Assembly: GCA_048213135.1 (NCBI GenBank)
Contig: PS015010.1
Span: 1,116,001-1,180,000 of the forward strand
DNA length: 64,000 nt
Reading direction: 5' to 3'
Source: Reclinomonas americana ATCC 50394
Lineage: Eukaryota; Jakobida; Jakobea; Jakobida
In this document: positions 1-8,483 of the stretch, in pieces
How the letters are laid out: the number at the start of each line of letters is the position of its first letter
How positions within the stretch are numbered: the stretch's first letter is position 1
Notes under the pieces: generated by a model
Database searches by the model: none
What the model was told of the DNA's origin: nothing
The model's input: the letters and a program-made list of their open reading frames with translations, nothing else
Translations under genes and position numbers: made by a program

Positions 1-560
1 TCACTCTCAATAGAAGGGAGCGTATTCTGAAAATTGTTAATAAGCGAACCTTGTGCTTCGAAAAGGCGGCTTTCGATCTGGTGTGCAAGCACGTTCCTGC
101 TCCAGCCATTTTCAACAGCTTTTACAATGTAGAATGCTCTTTCACCGGGTGCTTTCGTCTTATTCAGGATGAGCGAATGATGCCCCCAGGGCAATTTGGC
201 AACAGCTTGTTGCAGAATTATAAGTTCCTTATTATCATTAGTTTGTAATGTTGCAGCAGGTTGTTGCAACATCAGGAAATGGGGGTAGGCCTTGGCGAAA
301 TCTCTCATATACCGGAGATTGCGTAAAGAAAATCCTTTCATCTCCGGAAATTCAGATCGCAAATCGCCTGCAAGCGTTTCAATAACCTTCGAGCCCCAGC
401 CGGCAATACTTTCCTGGTCGGCGATAGCTTTACCAATTTCCCAATAAACAAAGAGCAATTCAGTATTTATTGCAAGAACAGCCTTTTGCCGGGCCGCTTT
501 TATCTTAGTTTTAAGCTGCTGAAGAATTATTGCATAACCGGGTAACAGATGCGTGGGCAT
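1..560 (-). CDS. DUF1016 (YhcG-like) N-terminal domain protein, cut by the window edge
   Basis: This frame is open from an ATG at 560 to the left edge, so only about the first 186 residues are visible. They contain the helical DUF1016 N-terminal pattern: a segment reading LLFVYWEIGKAI near residues 38-49, a GWGSKVIETLAGDL stretch near 57-70, then an LRNLRYMRDF motif and an LPWGHHSLIL motif. In this family (YhcG) a PDDEXK nuclease domain normally follows the N-terminal domain; that part lies outside the window. YhcG-type proteins are found in phage-defence neighbourhoods, and two co-directional genes upstream (DUF4256 and a GmrSD-like DUF262 gene) fit such a setting. Family assignment is firm from the motifs; the defence role is inference. 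Confidence 0.85.
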   Translation of the reverse strand, partial: MPTHLLPGYAIILQQLKTKIKAARQKAVLAINTELLFVYWEIGKAIADQESIAGWGSKVIETLAGDLRSEFPEMKGFSLRNLRYMRDFAKAYPHFLMLQQPAATLQTNDNKELIILQQAVAKLPWGHHSLILNKTKAPGERAFYIVKAVENGWSRNVLAHQIESRLFEAQGSLINNFQNTLPSIES

Positions 561-639
561 CTGCCAAATTAGTAATTTTTGATTAATGCGGTATTGTAAT
601 AACTACCCGTTTTTAAAGGGGTAATTGGGGAGAAAAAGA

Positions 640-1206
640 TCAGACCTTCAACATTCCCCTGAACCCCCTCGCAGCATAATACGACTCGGCCCCGTTGTGA
701 TACAGGAACACGGTATTGTATCGGCGGTCGCAGAATAAAGCGCCGCCCAGTTTGCGGATGGGAGCGGGGGTGGCGATCCAGCTGGAGGTTTTCAAATCGA
801 ATTCGCCCAGTTGCTGCAGCTGGCGGTACTGGTCTTCGGTTAGGAGTTCGATGCCCATGTCGGCGGCCATGTTTTCGGCACTGTCGGCAGGTTTGTGTTC
901 TTTCCGCGATTCCAGGGCTTCGTGGTCGTAACAAATACTCCGGCGCCCTTTAGGGCTTTCGGCGGAACAATCCACAAAGAGGAGCTCGCCGGTCTTTTTA
1001 TCTACACCAATAACATCGGGTTCGCCGCCGGTCATTTCCATTTCGTTGAGCGACCACAGTTTGCCGGGGTCGGCTTCCAGCCTGGTTTGTACGGCGGGCC
1101 AGTTGATGTTTTTGTGGCGGGGTGTGTTTTTTTCGAAACGGGTTTTTAAAATGTCGAGAAGTTCGTTATGAAGGACAGGCGATAATTGCTTTTTATTACT
1201 TTTCAT
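640..1206 (-). CDS. DUF4256 domain-containing protein
   Basis: A 188-residue soluble protein recognised as DUF4256 by its overall pattern: an N-terminal LLDILKTRFEKN segment, a central GGEPDVIGVDKKTGELLFVDCS stretch, an SICYDHEALESRKEHKP stretch, then an LGGALFCDRRYNTVFLYHN segment near the C-terminus. The biochemical role of this family is not known. It has no signal peptide or membrane helix. It starts with ATG three bases after the DUF262 gene, so the two are almost certainly one transcript, and the DUF1016 gene follows after a 79-base gap. Family members also occur outside defence regions, so its partnership with the neighbours is uncertain. Confidence 0.85.
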   Translation of the reverse strand: MKSNKKQLSPVLHNELLDILKTRFEKNTPRHKNINWPAVQTRLEADPGKLWSLNEMEMTGGEPDVIGVDKKTGELLFVDCSAESPKGRRSICYDHEALESRKEHKPADSAENMAADMGIELLTEDQYRQLQQLGEFDLKTSSWIATPAPIRKLGGALFCDRRYNTVFLYHNGAESYYAARGFRGMLKV

Positions 1207-1209
1207 ACT

Positions 1210-3018
1210 TTATGATTGTGCAAATATGTAATCAAATATTTTCTTTGTTTCTCTTTGCTTCCTGATCAGGCAATGCTCTAATTCCCAGTTGGTAAAATCA
1301 ATTGCCTGGTTCTTTACAATGGAAAAAGCACTTTCAGGATAACGGGTTCTTTTGAAATCATATGTTTCATTGCTGATGGAGCGGTTCATATGTTGTTCCA
1401 GCACCATGAGGTTGCCAATAGAATGAATATTATCCTGCCACTTATCCCAGATGTCCTGTCTTTTATTTCCATCGCTATCGTGAACTGATTGAATGTGTTC
1501 AATATCTATGTCAGAGTAAAAAATCCGTCTCCGTATATTGTCAATTTTACTGCAATCACTTGTCTGGTAATCTTCATCGAGCATGGCGGATAACCGGCAA
1601 ACAATATTTTTGATTTTTGCACTGTAGGCGATATTCCCATTCAGGGCATTTTCGAGGTCGTACCAGCCTTTATGATTTTCAAGGGTGCCGATCTTCTTAT
1701 TTAAGATATCCATGAGGTCCTCAAATGAACCGTTCACTATTTCTTTTATAAGTGAGTAGGTAAAAGTATGGATCTCATTTATGGCTTTCTGGAAACGGAT
1801 GCTGTATATAATATACAACTTGCTCAACTGACGGGTGAACAGCAGCATTTTCTTCCAGGAGTTTTCTTCCCGCCCAAACCGGAAGAGAAAGAGGAACACC
1901 AATACCCGGTACCTGCTGTACCTTGACCATTCAATAAATTCGATGGCACATGCATCTTCACAGGTTTCATAGTCATTTTTTTCCCAGGTGTACCGGACTT
2001 CAATTATCCTGTCCATATCTTCGACAGACAATTCAACGCGGCTGGTATTGTTCCTGAAATGCTCCCATTGGTTAACACCCAGGATGCTGTCGAACAAGCG
2101 TTCAAAGAAACTGTCTGTTCCAAGGCTGTAAAGAACTTGCGGAAGATTATACTTGGCAATCAAAATATACTTATAAATACTGAGTATTTCCCGGATATTG
2201 CTTTGGGGAGCATCCTGTTCTCCATTGTATTTATCTACTTTTTCATACAGGTTGCTGATGGCATTAAAAACGGTTTCAGGATGACCTTTTTTGTCTTTCA
2301 GGTATTCATACATCCTGATCTTAAAGACATCGGCCCCATTGAGGTCTAATCCCGTAGTGTTGATCGCGTTAAATATCTGCAATGTTTTTGAAAGCCCGGC
2401 CCGGGTTTCGATCACCACAAAATACACATTGGACAAAAGGTATTTTACGAACTTTTTAGCATCAAATGACGATATCTCTCTTTCTTTATCATTTATTTTC
2501 TTCCCGATCAGCTCTTCAATCAGCAGAACGTTTTCACGATATCGATTAGTGTGTGCCTTATTATTATTGCCTGGTTGTATTTTATCGGTAAGTACTTCTT
2601 CAAAATGAGTTTGTTGTGTGCCATTGTTGACTTCTGTAGTCAGCCAGTTAAGATCTACGCTGTTTAATTCTTCGCAATCCCGGAATTTCGTTTTCAGCAC
2701 TTTAAATAAGAGAATAAAAGTGGTAAGCCTTTGCTGGCCGTCTATTATTTCCTGTTTATTGTCGCTGTTTCTGGCAGATAGCTGCATGGTCCCAATAAAC
2801 AGAGGTTCCGCTTCCATATTGCTATCGATGCCCCAAAAGGAGGTAAAAATGTCTGAAATGAATTTATTCAACTGGGTCGCATCCCAGGAATATGGCCGCT
2901 GGTATATAGGAACGACGTACTTTATTCCTTGCTTCAGGATAACCGCCTTGTCTTGTTGATCGTTATATTTGAGTGTGCAGGTATTAGCCGTAATCGTAAA
3001 CAACTTGTCCGTTTCCAT
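1210..3018 (-). CDS. DUF262/DUF1524 protein, GmrSD-like type IV restriction enzyme
   Basis: A 602-residue protein with both GmrSD modules on one chain. The N-terminal DUF262 (ParB/GmrS-like, nucleotide-binding) shows YQRPYSWD at residues 39-46 and DGQQRLTT at 93-100. The C-terminal DUF1524 (HNH-like, GmrD) shows DIEHIQSV near 505-512 and GNLMVL with downstream asparagines near 535-550. GmrSD enzymes cleave DNA carrying modified, for example glucosylated, cytosines; the substrate of this one is unknown. The gene is visibly richer in A and T than its neighbours, suggesting horizontal acquisition. It leads a tight minus-strand run into the DUF4256 and DUF1016 genes. The domain call is strong; the restriction role is inferred from the family. 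Confidence 0.88.
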   Translation of the reverse strand: METDKLFTITANTCTLKYNDQQDKAVILKQGIKYVVPIYQRPYSWDATQLNKFISDIFTSFWGIDSNMEAEPLFIGTMQLSARNSDNKQEIIDGQQRLTTFILLFKVLKTKFRDCEELNSVDLNWLTTEVNNGTQQTHFEEVLTDKIQPGNNNKAHTNRYRENVLLIEELIGKKINDKEREISSFDAKKFVKYLLSNVYFVVIETRAGLSKTLQIFNAINTTGLDLNGADVFKIRMYEYLKDKKGHPETVFNAISNLYEKVDKYNGEQDAPQSNIREILSIYKYILIAKYNLPQVLYSLGTDSFFERLFDSILGVNQWEHFRNNTSRVELSVEDMDRIIEVRYTWEKNDYETCEDACAIEFIEWSRYSRYRVLVFLFLFRFGREENSWKKMLLFTRQLSKLYIIYSIRFQKAINEIHTFTYSLIKEIVNGSFEDLMDILNKKIGTLENHKGWYDLENALNGNIAYSAKIKNIVCRLSAMLDEDYQTSDCSKIDNIRRRIFYSDIDIEHIQSVHDSDGNKRQDIWDKWQDNIHSIGNLMVLEQHMNRSISNETYDFKRTRYPESAFSIVKNQAIDFTNWELEHCLIRKQRETKKIFDYIFAQS

Positions 3019-3047
3019 ATTGGGGTAATTGATTTTATGGTGATCAG

Positions 3048-3635
3048 CTAATCATTCAGTCCTTTTCCTTTCATGATATCGGATATATATTTTTCTATCC
3101 TTGCTTCCCGCGTTTTGGACTGTTTGGCCTGCGAAAAATAGAACAGGTAAGCCCTTTGCCGCCCGGGGGTGAGTGATGTGAATGCTTTTTTGAGTGCAGC
3201 GCTTTTGTTCAGCCTTTTCTGAAATTCTTCGGGAACGTCGTAATCGGCGGTCTTTTTCAGTTTCACTTTCAGCCCGGCTTTTTCCACTTCAATGGCTTCA
3301 TAAATATAGGCTTTCAGTGTGGTTTTTAATGTAACGATGTCTGACACATTGGTGAACCTGGCCTGCCGGGCAGATTGTACATTTTTTGTCTGCTGAATGA
3401 GTATGCCATCAGGATCGCTGAGCAGTGCGCCTTTAAAAAACAGGTATGCACAGTATTCCTTTAAAGTGTGTATGAGCACCGTGTTGGTGCCTTCGAAGGT
3501 ATAACAGGGGCAGCCCCATTTCAACTCTTCGGTGAGACCACAGCTGAGTACGATCTTCCTCAGCTGTTCAATTTCCTTCTGCCATTTTTCGGCTTTGTCG
3601 AAGTACCAATCCACCTCGGGGTTTTCGTTGTTCAT
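3048..3635 (-). CDS. YdeI/OmpD-associated family protein with DUF1801 domain
   Basis: A 195-residue soluble protein. Residues about 10-110 form a DUF1801 (YdhG-like) domain, with an EELKWGCPCYTFEG segment and a YCAYLFFKGALLSDPDG segment. Residues about 130-190 form the YdeI C-terminal domain, with VPEEFQKRL, FTSLTPGRQRAYLFY and SKTREARIEKY motifs. YdeI proteins are linked to resistance to cationic peptides and membrane stress in a few bacteria, but the mechanism is unclear. It is the last gene of the ArsR-SRPBCC-DoxX-YdeI run and starts 20 bases after the DoxX stop, so it is probably under the ArsR-type promoter. Confidence 0.87.
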   Translation of the reverse strand: MNNENPEVDWYFDKAEKWQKEIEQLRKIVLSCGLTEELKWGCPCYTFEGTNTVLIHTLKEYCAYLFFKGALLSDPDGILIQQTKNVQSARQARFTNVSDIVTLKTTLKAYIYEAIEVEKAGLKVKLKKTADYDVPEEFQKRLNKSAALKKAFTSLTPGRQRAYLFYFSQAKQSKTREARIEKYISDIMKGKGLND

Positions 3636-3655
3636 ACCATTGTGTTTTTATAAAA

Positions 3656-4036
3656 TTACTGAACCGGGCTCATCTTCCTGTCTGCCGGCCTGAAATACCA
3701 GGATACGGCGGTAAGCACTAATAATAATGAAGGTCCAAACAGTTCCTTAACCGCATCATTCACCGCCAGGTGCGATGCGATGGCGCCCGACATTACGAAA
3801 AGGAAACCGGCGTAGGCCCATTCTTTCAGTACGGGATATTTAGGGATGAGTATGGCTGCTACACCCAGTATTTTCCAAACGCCAATAAGGGTGAGGAGGT
3901 AGGAGGGGTAACCCAGGCGGGTGAACATATCAGCTTCCTCTTTCATTTTAATGAGTTGTACCACGCCGGTGGACAGCATGCCCAGCGACAGCCAGGCGGT
4001 GGCGATCCAGTAAATGATCTTGTTGCGCTTGCTCAT
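3656..4036 (-). CDS. DoxX-like membrane protein
   Basis: A 126-residue integral membrane protein with four predicted hydrophobic helices (near residues 7-25, 48-66, 75-92 and 97-113). It matches the small DoxX-like family, with a TGVVQLIKM segment after helix 1, a LGYPSYLLTLIGVWKILG segment and a YAGFLFVMSGAIASHL segment. The function of these short DoxX proteins is poorly defined; roles in redox or envelope homeostasis have been proposed. It lies third in the ArsR-led operon, between the SRPBCC and YdeI genes, an arrangement I recall as common in Bacteroidota. Confidence 0.85.
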   Translation of the reverse strand: MSKRNKIIYWIATAWLSLGMLSTGVVQLIKMKEEADMFTRLGYPSYLLTLIGVWKILGVAAILIPKYPVLKEWAYAGFLFVMSGAIASHLAVNDAVKELFGPSLLLVLTAVSWYFRPADRKMSPVQ

Positions 4037-4127
4037 AATGTTATTTTTATTGGTTATTTTTTTTGTTGACCAGCGCCAGGATCTTTATTCAGCCCCGGTT
4101 GTGTCACTCACTTGTACCGCATCAACG

Positions 4128-4598
4128 CTATTCAGCTATTTTACCCGCTACTTCCTGCAGGCGGTCGTGCGCCATGTTGATGCCGTAAGCGAAAGGAAGT
4201 TTCAGCTGCTCGGCACGATGTGCGGCTGAGCGGTAAATGATGTGTATGCTGAGTTTACTGCGGTTGGCTGACAGCGATTCAAACTCCAGGAACTCCAGTT
4301 GTACGCCTACGGGAGCGTAACCCATTTCAAAGGTGCGGACGATCTTTTCACCGGGAATAATATCGTGTATGGTACCGTGGGCGGTAAAGACGACATTGCC
4401 CTGCGGGTCGGACGTTTCATAACGGTAGCTGCCATGCGGCTGGCTTTCCAGTTTAACAACTTTGGTGCCCATCCATTGGGAGATAATATCGGCCTCAGTG
4501 TGTGCCTTGAAGAGCAGGTCTACCGGCAGGTCGAATTCGCGGGTGATGGTGAGGTCTTGCCGGCCTTCTTCGGCATTGATAATCGTTTTGCGTTCCAT
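4128..4598 (-). CDS. SRPBCC (AHSA1-type) domain protein
   Basis: A 156-residue START/Bet v1-like fold protein of the AHSA1 group. It opens with the typical ITREFDLPVDLLFKAHTEADIISQWMG pattern (read in two parts: the substrate-tunnel strand near residues 17-25 and the W-containing helix near 36-43), followed by GSYRYETSDPQGN and a C-terminal amphipathic helix. Such proteins bind small hydrophobic ligands, but the ligand here is unknown. The gene starts six bases after the ArsR stop, so the two are probably translationally coupled. ArsR-AHSA1 pairs are common, with the regulator controlling its own operon. Confidence 0.88.
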   Translation of the reverse strand: MERKTIINAEEGRQDLTITREFDLPVDLLFKAHTEADIISQWMGTKVVKLESQPHGSYRYETSDPQGNVVFTAHGTIHDIIPGEKIVRTFEMGYAPVGVQLEFLEFESLSANRSKLSIHIIYRSAAHRAEQLKLPFAYGINMAHDRLQEVAGKIAE

Positions 4599-4604
4599 GT
4601 TGTA

Positions 4605-4928
4605 CTATTTTTTGGAATTGTATTGTTGCATGATGTTCTCGAGTTTGTTGAAGCGGTCGTCCCACATATTGCGGAAGGGTTCCAGGAAATCGGCGATCTC
4701 TTTCATTTTACCGGGGTTGAGGTGGTAATACATTTCCCTGCCGTTTTGTTCCTGTTTAAGGAGTTCACATTCGGTGAGTATTTGCAGGTGTTTGGAAACG
4801 GTGGGGCGTGCGGTGTCGAAATTGGCGGCAATGGCCCCGGCGGTCATGGCGTTTGATGTCACTAACAGCAGTATGGCCCTGCGGGTGGGGTCGGCAATGG
4901 CCTGGAAAACGTCTCGTCGTAAATTCAT
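4605..4928 (-). CDS. ArsR/SmtB-family transcriptional repressor
   Basis: A 107-residue winged helix-turn-helix protein. The N-terminal [12 protein letters not shown] pattern and the recognition helix [13 protein letters not shown] (about residues 40-52) are diagnostic, followed by the wing [11 protein letters not shown]. The cysteine and histidine metal ligands of classic ArsR/SmtB sensors (ELCVCDL type) are absent, so it is probably not a metal sensor but of the SdpR-like type that pairs with AHSA1 genes. Two near-identical 18-base sites lie in its own promoter, implying autoregulation of the four-gene operon. Confidence 0.92.
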   Translation of the reverse strand: MNLRRDVFQAIADPTRRAILLLVTSNAMTAGAIAANFDTARPTVSKHLQILTECELLKQEQNGREMYYHLNPGKMKEIADFLEPFRNMWDDRFNKLENIMQQYNSKK

Positions 4929-4930
4929 TA

Positions 4931-4974
4931 TGTAGCTATTTGACTACAAATATATGTGTAGTTATTTGGCTACG
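4931..4974. promoter_or_regulatory. Paired operator sites for the ArsR-type repressor
   Basis: Two 18-base copies of an imperfect palindrome, TGTAGCTATTTGACTACA at 4931-4948 and TGTAGTTATTTGGCTACG at 4957-4974, with centres 26 bases apart. The first overlaps the -7 element and the start of the transcript; the second fills the spacer between the -33 and -7 elements of the minus-strand promoter. On the coding strand they read as TAGYCAAATARCTACA-type sites, like operators of SdpR/ArsR repressors. Assigning them to the adjacent regulator is inference. Confidence 0.8.
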
Positions 4975-4978
4975 CAAA
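4947..4978 (-). promoter_or_regulatory. Bacteroidota-type promoter of the ArsR operon
   Basis: On the minus strand a TTTG (4975-4978) is followed after 20 bases by TATATTTG (4947-4954). This fully matches the Bacteroidota sigma-ABfrA consensus TTTG-N19/20-TAnnTTTG. The ArsR ATG lies 18 bases downstream of the -7 element, so the leader is very short. Both operator copies overlap it. Confidence 0.85.
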
Positions 4979-5039
4979 TTTTTGGGAGGATTTTTTTGAG
5001 ATGGTCGTAATCCGTATAATATTATATGTATGCCGTTGT

Positions 5040-5411
5040 TTAAACGCTCTGCCCAAAAGTGAGCAGGTTATGATCGGGATCAAGCAGGGAAAATTCCCTT
5101 TGTCCCCAGGGTTTGGTATGGATATGCCCGGCTGCGGGAATGGCAAGTTTTTTATCCAGGGCCAGCTGGTATAGCTCGTCGATATTGTTTGTACGTATAT
5201 AGACCTGGCCATAGTTTTCCTTCGGGTCCAGTTCTTTAAACTCAAAGAAATGGATCTGGATGTCATCTTTTTCCACCATTAAATAGCCATCGTAATCGGC
5301 ACTGCCGAAATCCCGGAAACCGAGTTTGTCCAGGTAGAACTCTTTTGTTGTGTTTTTATTCCGCATAGGAAGCTTCGGATGAATGGCGGTGAGCATGATT
5401 CGTTTTTTCAT
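5040..5411 (-). CDS. VOC-family (glyoxalase/bleomycin resistance-like) protein
   Basis: A 123-residue single-domain protein with the paired beta-alpha-beta-beta-beta fold of the vicinal oxygen chelate superfamily: KEFYLDKLGFRDFG near residues 24-37, DIQIHFFEFKEL near 49-60, then AAGHIHTKPWGQREFSLLDPDHNLLTF at the end. The WGxREFxxxDPDxN signature is typical of bleomycin-resistance-like members. Such proteins range from true dioxygenases to drug binders, so the substrate cannot be told. The ATG at 5411 is used; a second ATG six codons in (MLTAIHP) is possible. It is transcribed separately from the ArsR operon. Confidence 0.85.
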   Translation of the reverse strand: MKKRIMLTAIHPKLPMRNKNTTKEFYLDKLGFRDFGSADYDGYLMVEKDDIQIHFFEFKELDPKENYGQVYIRTNNIDELYQLALDKKLAIPAAGHIHTKPWGQREFSLLDPDHNLLTFGQSV

Positions 5412-5592
5412 AAATGTAAATGGTTTGGTTGAAAATTGAAGGGCCTTAATACGAGATGCAGATACCGAATGCCAGACGGCAGCAGCCAGATGCTATACGT
5501 CATGTATTGAGGTCTCATTTATTATTTTAAAGGTAATTATTTTATCTTATAATTAATATTATGTTAAATAACAAAAATCTGAAAATGAACCC

Positions 5593-5624
5593 TTTGTATG
5601 AAAAATAACTACGCTCTACCTTTG
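5593..5624 (+). promoter_or_regulatory. Orphan consensus promoter pointing into the 3' end of gyrA
   Basis: TTTG (5593-5596), a 20-base spacer, then TACCTTTG (5617-5624), a full match to the Bacteroidota promoter consensus on the plus strand. No plus-strand gene follows. About 30 bases downstream lies the perfect hairpin that ends gyrA. A transcript from here would be either a short RNA of roughly 50 nucleotides or an antisense RNA over the gyrA 3' end. Confidence 0.6.
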
Positions 5625-5653
5625 ATACAGCAATCCGCTACCCTTTATAAACA

Positions 5654-5677
5654 AAGGCCGCTCAACTGAGCGGCCTT
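5654..5677 (-). terminator. Rho-independent terminator of gyrA
   Basis: A near-perfect hairpin, AAGGCCGCTC with a four-base loop AACT and GAGCGGCCTT, lies 22 bases after the gyrA stop. On the minus strand it is followed by TTGTTTATAA, a moderate U tract. On the plus strand the trailing CCTATTT is a poorer terminator. Confidence 0.85.
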
Positions 5678-5699
5678 CCTATTTGGTATGCTTTTAATC

Positions 5700-8327
5700 C
5701 TATGCTTCAGGATTGTCAACAGGCGTTTCTTCCGAAGTCTCCGTGGTGGAATCTGCAGGATTTTCGGTCGCTGCATTTTCATCCAGTTCCGGTAATTCTT
5801 CTTCCTGTTCGTCCAATTGCGTAATGGCGGCAATTTCGTCGCCTTCGTCTACACGAATGAGTTTTACACCCTGGGTGGCACGGCCCTGTTCGCTGATCTG
5901 GTTAACGGCCATGCGGATGGTGATACCCGACACGCAGGTGATCATCAAATCCTCTTTTTCGGTCACGGCCAGCAATCCTACCAGTAAGCCGGTTTTGTCG
6001 GTCACGCTGATGGTCTTCACACCTTTACCGCCGCGGTTGGTCACCCGGTAGTTGGCTTCGCCGGTTTCGGGATCGTCGAGGAACGTACGTTTGCCGTAAC
6101 CTTTCTCACTTACCACCAATATGGTTTTGGTCTTGTCTTCTTTATTGATACAAACCATGCCTACCACTTCGTCGTTCTTATCGTCCACTTCAATACCGAA
6201 TACGCCGATACTGCCACGGCCGGTGGAACGTACTTTATCCTCAGGGAAACGGATCGCCCTGCCGCTCTTCACGGCCATCATAATTTCGCAGTTACCATCA
6301 GTAAGCCTGGCTTCCAGTAACTGGTCGCCCTCCTGGATGGTAATGGCGTTAACACCGGTCTGGCGCGGACGGCTGAAATCTTCCAGGTCCGTCTTCTTAA
6401 TAACACCCTGTTTGGTGCACAGTACGATGTAATGATTCTTTACATATTCTTCGTCGTCGAAGTCCTTAATATCTATAATGGCCCTTACCTTATCATCCGG
6501 CGGAATCTGTACGAGGTTCTGAATGGCCCGTCCCTTGCTGGTTTTATCGCCTTCAGGGATCTGGTACACTTTCAGCCAGTAGCAACGTCCTTTTTCGGTG
6601 AAGAACAATAAGGTATGGTGTGTGCTGGCTACAAACAGGTGTTCAATATAATCTTCCTGCCTGGTGCTGCTGCCCTTGGCGCCTCGGCCGCCTCGTTTCT
6701 GCTGGCGGTATTCGGTGGCGGAAGTACGTTTGATATAACCGAGGTGCGAAATGGTTACCACCACGTCTTCTTCTTCAATGAGGTCGAGCATATTGATCTC
6801 GTCGCCAACATATACGATCTCTGATTTTCTTTCGTCGCCGAATTTATCCTTTACTTCCTGCAGTTCTGTTTTGATGATATCGAAGCGCATACTTTCGTTG
6901 GCGAGCACCAGTTTGAGGTGTGCGATCAGCTTCATGATCTCGGCGTGTTCTTCCCTGATCTTTTCGATCTCCATACCGGTAAGACGTTGCAAACGCAGTT
7001 CCAGTACGGCTTTCGCCTGTATTTCGGTCATACCGAAATTGCTGATCAGTCCTTCCAGGGCGATACTGGGTGTGGCGGATTCGCGGATGAGTTTGATCAC
7101 CGCGTCGAGGTTATCCAGCGCGATGATATAGCCTTCGAGAATGTGCGCCCGTTCCTCTGCTTTGCGCAGTTCGTATTGCGTACGGCGGATTACCACTTCA
7201 TGCCTGAAGTCAACGAATTCGGAAATGAGGTCCCTTATGTTGAGTATTTTAGGCCTTCCCCTTACCAACGCTACGTTATTGATACCGTAAGAGGTTTGCA
7301 GTTCGGTGAGCTTATACAGCTGGTTGATGATGACCTGCGCTACGGCATCTTTTTTCAGATCGATAACGATACGTGTTCCTTCCTTGTTGTTACTTTCATT
7401 ATTAACGTCGGCAATGCCTTCGATCATTTTTTCATTGATGAGTTCCCCTATCCTGGCGGTCAGCGTATCGCGGTTGACCTGGTAAGGTGTTTCATAAATA
7501 ATGATCTTTTCGCGACCGTTTTTAGTGGTCTCGATGTTCACTTTACCCCTCAGCACTACCCTGCCACGACCCGTGTGCAGCGCGGCTTTCACACCTTCAA
7601 AACCGTAAATGATGCCACCGGTCGGGAAGTCGGGCCCCTTCACGTGTTTTACCAGTTCTTCGATGGTGATCTCGCGATTGTCGACATAAGCGATACAGCC
7701 ATCGATCACTTCGCTGAGGTTGTGGGGCATCATATTAGTAGCCATACCTACGGCGATGCCGCTGCTGCCATTGAGGAGCAACTGCGGAATGCGTGTAGGC
7801 AGTACCGTTGGTTCTTTCAGACTGTCGTCGAAGTTGAGCTGGAAGTCTACGGTTTCTTTTTCGATATCCTCAAGCATGGCTTCCGCCATCTTTTCCATAC
7901 GCACTTCCGTATAACGCATGGCTGCCGGGGGATCTCCATCCTGGCTGCCGAAGTTACCCTGACCATCTACCAGTTTATAACGCATGGACCATTCCTGGGC
8001 CATACGCACCATGGTGTCATAAATGGATGCATCGCCGTGCGGGTGATACTTACCGATCACCTCGCCCACGATACGGGCACTCTTTTTATAAGGTTTGTTG
8101 CTGTTGTTGCCGAGTTCGTGCATGCCGAACAGTACGCGGCGGTGTACGGGTTTAAGACCGTCACGCACATCCGGGAGCGCACGTCCCACGATCACGCTCA
8201 TCGAATAATCGATGTACGAAGTCTTCATTTGTTCCTCGATATTGACCGGGATAACACGTCCCCTGTTGCTCTGGTCCCCGTTGTTCAGCGGCTGATTTTC
8301 GTCGTTGAATTGATCTGTATTTTCCAT
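5700..8327 (-). CDS. gyrA: DNA gyrase subunit A
   Basis: An 875-residue GyrA, the breakage-reunion subunit of gyrase, which pairs with GyrB to introduce negative supercoils. The catalytic tyrosine lies in AAMRYTE at residue 139. The quinolone-resistance region reads [17 protein letters not shown] around residues 95-111. The GyrA-box ([11 protein letters not shown], near residue 550) at the start of the C-terminal beta-pinwheel separates it from ParC. The tail after about residue 835 is strongly acidic. The residue matching E. coli Ser83 is alanine (Ala100), while the Asp87 equivalent (Asp104) is kept. It is a single-gene unit with a TACATTCG -7-like element upstream and a strong terminator. 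Confidence 0.98.
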   Translation of the reverse strand: MENTDQFNDENQPLNNGDQSNRGRVIPVNIEEQMKTSYIDYSMSVIVGRALPDVRDGLKPVHRRVLFGMHELGNNSNKPYKKSARIVGEVIGKYHPHGDASIYDTMVRMAQEWSMRYKLVDGQGNFGSQDGDPPAAMRYTEVRMEKMAEAMLEDIEKETVDFQLNFDDSLKEPTVLPTRIPQLLLNGSSGIAVGMATNMMPHNLSEVIDGCIAYVDNREITIEELVKHVKGPDFPTGGIIYGFEGVKAALHTGRGRVVLRGKVNIETTKNGREKIIIYETPYQVNRDTLTARIGELINEKMIEGIADVNNESNNKEGTRIVIDLKKDAVAQVIINQLYKLTELQTSYGINNVALVRGRPKILNIRDLISEFVDFRHEVVIRRTQYELRKAEERAHILEGYIIALDNLDAVIKLIRESATPSIALEGLISNFGMTEIQAKAVLELRLQRLTGMEIEKIREEHAEIMKLIAHLKLVLANESMRFDIIKTELQEVKDKFGDERKSEIVYVGDEINMLDLIEEEDVVVTISHLGYIKRTSATEYRQQKRGGRGAKGSSTRQEDYIEHLFVASTHHTLLFFTEKGRCYWLKVYQIPEGDKTSKGRAIQNLVQIPPDDKVRAIIDIKDFDDEEYVKNHYIVLCTKQGVIKKTDLEDFSRPRQTGVNAITIQEGDQLLEARLTDGNCEIMMAVKSGRAIRFPEDKVRSTGRGSIGVFGIEVDDKNDEVVGMVCINKEDKTKTILVVSEKGYGKRTFLDDPETGEANYRVTNRGGKGVKTISVTDKTGLLVGLLAVTEKEDLMITCVSGITIRMAVNQISEQGRATQGVKLIRVDEGDEIAAITQLDEQEEELPELDENAATENPADSTTETSEETPVDNPEA

Positions 8328-8452
8328 ATAATTTTATAGTCTGCGAATGTACCGATTTTTGGCCGTTCTGAGGCTATAAAATGAGGGTTTTACACTCCTT
8401 TTTTTTTCACATTTGACCGGGTAATGTGGACAATCGTAAAAAATGCGGAAAA

Positions 8453-8478
8453 GCCCGGAAAACCTGGGTTTCCCGGGC
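8453..8478 (-). terminator. Terminator of the T9SS von Willebrand A gene
   Basis: A hairpin with GCCCGG and CCGGGC outer arms and a mostly paired interior lies just after the stop at 8484. On the minus strand it is followed by TTTTCCGCATTTTTT. A second T-rich run lies near 8397-8408. Confidence 0.75.
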
Positions 8479-8483
8479 ATGGA

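Noticed and set aside
6918-8339. A 473-codon open frame on the plus strand opposite gyrA
   Set aside because: It is fully antisense to a highly conserved gene, its translation shows no family pattern, and such frames arise from codon bias on the coding strand.
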